A DNA stretch of 7,450 nt from an uncultured Lachnospiraceae bacterium (GTDB lineage Bacteria; Bacillota; Clostridia; Lachnospirales; Lachnospiraceae). The notes beneath the pieces were generated by a model that saw nothing but the letters and a program-made list of their open reading frames with translations, did not search any database and was not told the origin of the DNA. Positions 5,031-7,450 of this stretch are shown here, in pieces (the stretch's first letter is position 1; each line of letters starts with the position of its first letter). Location of the stretch: assembly GCA_937891165.1 (NCBI GenBank), contig CALAEX010000053.1, positions 1 to 7,450 of the forward strand, written 5' to 3'. The position numbers were made by a program, and so were the translations under genes.

Positions 5031-6887
5031 ATGAAATTATTACCACAACCTCAAAAACTTAATATGCAGGACGGTAATTTTTGTACCGATTATATGACAA
5101 ACATTGTCATTGATATGTCCTGTGGTAAAAATGCATTTCTTTATGCACAACAAATCCAAGAAACCATACAGAAATGGTGTGGTGTAGAAGTTGCCATTGT
5201 AAGAGGAAAGGCACAAACAGGAGATATTGTATTAAAACAGGCAGAAACATTGGTAGAAGGAAAGCCAAGTTATCAATTAGTTATTCAAGAAGATGGTATT
5301 TGTTTAACAGCTCATACAGAGGAATTATTAGTAAATGGTGTACAAACGTTGCGTCAGTTATATGCACAGTGTGGCTGTATACTTCCTTGTTTAGAAGTAG
5401 AAGATTATCCTGCATTACCAAATCGTGGTTTTTATCATGATGTAACAAGAGGTCGTGTTCCTACGTTAGAGGAATTAAAGAAGTTAGTAGATACAATGTG
5501 CTACTATAAAATGAATCAGTTGCAGTTATATGTAGAGCATACATATTTATTCCGTAATATGTCTGAGTTATGGAGAGATGAAACTCCATTAACCGCAGAG
5601 GAGATTTTAAAATTAGATGCATATTGTCAGGAAAGACATATTGATTTAGTTCCTTCGTTAGCTTCGTTTGGTCATTTATACAAGTTGTTATCTACACAAA
5701 CTTATGAAGAACTTTGTGAGCGTGAAGGTGCTTTTGGAGAACCATTTTCTTTTTGGGCGAGAATGGCACACCATACCGTTAATGTATCTGATGACAGAGC
5801 AATAGAATTGATTAAGTCTTTAGTAGAAGAATATATGAGCTTATTTGAGAGCAAATATTTCAATATTTGTGCAGATGAGACATTTGACTTATGTAAGGGA
5901 AAGAGCAAACATTTAGTAGAAAACAGTGATGTAAAAGATATTTATACAAAGTATGTAAGAGAATTAAGTGAGTTTTTATTGGAAAAAGGAAAAACTCCAA
6001 TGTATTGGGGAGATATTCTTTGGGATTCTCCACAGCAGATTCAAAACTTGCCAAAAGAAAATATTTGCCTAAATTGGGGATATCTTTGGAATCAGAGAGA
6101 AGATGAAACTCGTAAGATAAGCGAGGCAGGAGCAACTCAGTATACTTGTCCGGGTGTAGGTGGTTGGAATCAGTGGATTAACTTATTCAAAAATGGTTAT
6201 GAAAATATTATGAGAATGTGTACCTATGCATATAAATATGATGGAATTGGTGTGTTAAATACTGATTGGGGCGATTTTGGACATATCAATCAACCAGTAT
6301 TTTCTATGCCGGGTATGATTTATGGTGCTGCATTTTCTTGGAATGAAACAATTCCTTCTTTTGAAGAAGTAAATGAAGCAATTTCTGTATTAGAATATGG
6401 GGATGCGACAGGACAGATTATGTCAGCGTTTGTATCAGCTTCTGATATCGAGGCATTTAATTGGTATGATGCAGTAAAATTCTATGAGGCAAGTTATTTA
6501 AAAGAATTAGAAGAAATAACAGACCGTAAGAGTATTTTAGGTAATGAATTAGACCGTGTAGAAGAAGTAATTGCTACATTAAAAGAAGCTCGTCTTGCTA
6601 TTCAAAAGAGTTTTAAAAATGTAGATAGTAGTAGTAGAGATGTATTGCAAAAGTATTTATTAGCAATTGATGCAAAAATAGTTTGGGCCAAAGTAAAACC
6701 ATTAGCATATAAGGCAGTGTATGGAGAAGGGGAAGTTACAGAGAGTGGTGCAAAAGTGGCAACAGAATTAGAAACATGGTTCTACTATTATAAACAGGAA
6801 TGGCGTAAAGTGAGCCAAGAAGGCGATTTAGGCAAGATTTCTAGTGTCGTATATTGGTATGCTGATTTAATCAGAAAATTAGGCTAA
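5031..6887 (+). CDS. Glycoside hydrolase family 20 beta-N-acetylhexosaminidase, cytoplasmic
   Basis: This 618-residue enzyme is predicted to release terminal beta-linked GlcNAc or GalNAc from oligosaccharides by substrate-assisted catalysis. Residues 1-125 look like the GH20b alpha/beta domain that precedes the catalytic barrel. The barrel starts at about NRGFYHDVTRGRVPTLEELK (131-150) and runs to about 440. The FNICADETFDL segment (277-287) carries the catalytic Asp282-Glu283 pair, and later barrel segments include YWGDILW (325-331) and TDWGDFGH (411-418). Residues 440-618 are mostly helical. No signal peptide is present, so it likely acts on sugars imported into the cell, such as mucin, glycan, chitin or wall fragments; no transporter is visible nearby. 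GGAGGAGG (5017-5024) lies six bases before the ATG. It has its own near-consensus promoter with a palindrome at the start site, which suggests substrate-responsive control. No clear terminator follows. Family call is firm; linkage specificity is unknown. Confidence 0.92.
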   Translation: MKLLPQPQKLNMQDGNFCTDYMTNIVIDMSCGKNAFLYAQQIQETIQKWCGVEVAIVRGKAQTGDIVLKQAETLVEGKPSYQLVIQEDGICLTAHTEELLVNGVQTLRQLYAQCGCILPCLEVEDYPALPNRGFYHDVTRGRVPTLEELKKLVDTMCYYKMNQLQLYVEHTYLFRNMSELWRDETPLTAEEILKLDAYCQERHIDLVPSLASFGHLYKLLSTQTYEELCEREGAFGEPFSFWARMAHHTVNVSDDRAIELIKSLVEEYMSLFESKYFNICADETFDLCKGKSKHLVENSDVKDIYTKYVRELSEFLLEKGKTPMYWGDILWDSPQQIQNLPKENICLNWGYLWNQREDETRKISEAGATQYTCPGVGGWNQWINLFKNGYENIMRMCTYAYKYDGIGVLNTDWGDFGHINQPVFSMPGMIYGAAFSWNETIPSFEEVNEAISVLEYGDATGQIMSAFVSASDIEAFNWYDAVKFYEASYLKELEEITDRKSILGNELDRVEEVIATLKEARLAIQKSFKNVDSSSRDVLQKYLLAIDAKIVWAKVKPLAYKAVYGEGEVTESGAKVATELETWFYYYKQEWRKVSQEGDLGKISSVVYWYADLIRKLG

Positions 6888-6970
6888 GTGTTTCTCTTTA
6901 GAATAGTTATATTACTTCCAATATTTTCATTTATAGAAAAATTTTTAAGATACAAAGTAGGATAAAGTTC

Positions 6971-6998
6971 TTGCTAAAGGTAGGTAGAAGCATACAAT
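6971..6998 (+). promoter_or_regulatory. Candidate promoter of the HNH-like gene
   Basis: TTGCTA (6971-6976) and TACAAT (6993-6998) are 16 bases apart, matching the -35 and -10 consensus at four and five of six positions. Transcription would begin near 7005, about 20 bases before the start codon. Since no clear terminator lies between 6888 and 6970, read-through from the GH20 gene is an alternative source of transcript. Confidence 0.45.
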
Positions 6999-7015
6999 AT
7001 AGAAGAAAAGTTAGT

Positions 7016-7022
7016 AGGAGGT
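7016..7022 (+). promoter_or_regulatory. Ribosome binding site deciding a GTG start
   Basis: AGGAGGT is a near-perfect Shine-Dalgarno sequence ending four bases before GTG at 7027. The first ATG in the same frame comes only at codon 26 and has no comparable site upstream, so the GTG is preferred. Confidence 0.8.
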
Positions 7023-7026
7023 ACAA

Positions 7027-7450
7027 GTGGCAAGTAGAGAACTAGATGATGTAACAAATAGAAAGAAGTACAAAGAAGAAAAATTTAATGGAAAACGCAG
7101 TATGAAAGACGAATATACAGGGGAACGTATTTTTTATGGAAATGCAAAAGATGCGAAGTATAAGCATAGTAGTACAGCGGATAGTGACCATGTCACTTCC
7201 ATTGAAGTAGTAAAGAAACGATATGGTGATTTAAAGCCAGAGCAGCAAAAGAAAATTGTAAATAATGAGAAGTATAATTATGCGATGACAGATGCTAGTT
7301 TAAATCGCAGTAAGGGTGGTTTAGAAAACCATGAATATTTAGCAAGAAAATTAAAACGTGCGAAAACGGCGTATCAAAGTGGCGAAAAAGATAAAGCAAA
7401 ACAAGAAATCAAAGAGTTTACAAAACAAGCACCAAAGATGTTAAGTAAAG
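7027..7450 (+). CDS. HNH-nuclease-like protein (3' end missing)
   Basis: The frame stays open from a GTG start to the window edge, giving 141 residues with no stop. The protein is very rich in Lys, Glu and Asp and has no signal peptide. DEYTGERIFYGNAKDA (28-43) is followed by SDHVTSIEVVKKRYGD (53-68), then VNNEKYNYAM (78-87) and SLNRSKGGLENHEYL (91-105). The order 'DH - NN - NRSKG' resembles HNH endonucleases, where the Asp-His starts the metal site (here Asp54-His55) and an Asn followed by 'NRxKG' closes it. An intact zinc-type CxxC pair is absent. After 105 the chain continues as a charged, probably helical region. The N-terminal TGERIFYGNAKDA lacks the Cys residues of CxxC-type HNH proteins. 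It could be a stand-alone nuclease, a toxin domain or a mobile-element protein. The reading frame is firm; the HNH assignment is by motif only. Confidence 0.7.
   Translation, partial: MASRELDDVTNRKKYKEEKFNGKRSMKDEYTGERIFYGNAKDAKYKHSSTADSDHVTSIEVVKKRYGDLKPEQQKKIVNNEKYNYAMTDASLNRSKGGLENHEYLARKLKRAKTAYQSGEKDKAKQEIKEFTKQAPKMLSK

Noticed and set aside
5174..6135. Three open frames of 68-91 codons within the GH20 gene
   Set aside because: They lie in other frames of a gene with conserved GH20 motifs and have no independent support.
6888..6970. Terminator after the GH20 gene
   Set aside because: The only symmetry is the short AAAAATTTTT stretch near 6936-6946, which cannot form a stable hairpin with a loop.

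Overview
The window is very AT-rich, with Bacillus/Clostridium-type Shine-Dalgarno sequences (AAGGAG, AGGAGG) and sigma-A-like promoters. Its gene content is a DegV lipid-binding protein, a clostridial-type NodB deacetylase and a cytoplasmic GH20 enzyme. This suggests a low-GC Clostridia member, plausibly a gut Lachnospiraceae; that placement is inferred, not proven.

Layout, left to right. (1) The 3' two-thirds of a DegV-family gene (+, 1-566) ends in a textbook rho-independent terminator. (2) A membrane-anchored polysaccharide deacetylase (-, 617-1471) converges on it. (3) A divergently transcribed two-gene operon follows (+, 1654-3782). It encodes an AAA/ABC-type ATPase with intact Walker A, signature and Walker B motifs, then an RloB-family Toprim-like protein whose start overlaps the ATPase stop by one base. 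This is the gene order of AbiL/RloAB phage-defence modules. (4) An intergenic region (3783-3945) holds a perfect 14-bp inverted repeat with no T-tract. (5) A cytoplasmic transglutaminase-like protein with an apparent Cys-His-Asp triad (-, 3946-4785). (6) A divergent promoter region (4786-5030) carries two further hairpin-like palindromes. (7) A cytoplasmic GH20 beta-N-acetylhexosaminidase (+, 5031-6887). (8) A 3'-truncated gene starting with GTG (+, 7027 to the window end) encodes a lysine-rich protein with HNH-nuclease-like motifs.

The ATPase and RloB-like protein are probably partners in anti-phage defence: ATPase as sensor or motor, Toprim-like protein as effector. The other genes look independently transcribed. 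A 10-bp direct repeat (AGTAAGTAGT, preceded by TTAT or TTATG) lies just upstream of the operon promoter and again just beyond its 3' hairpin, so it brackets the defence pair and could be an insertion footprint. No tRNA, rRNA, CRISPR array, insertion sequence or recognisable riboswitch was seen. No gene-free stretch exceeds 300 bases.
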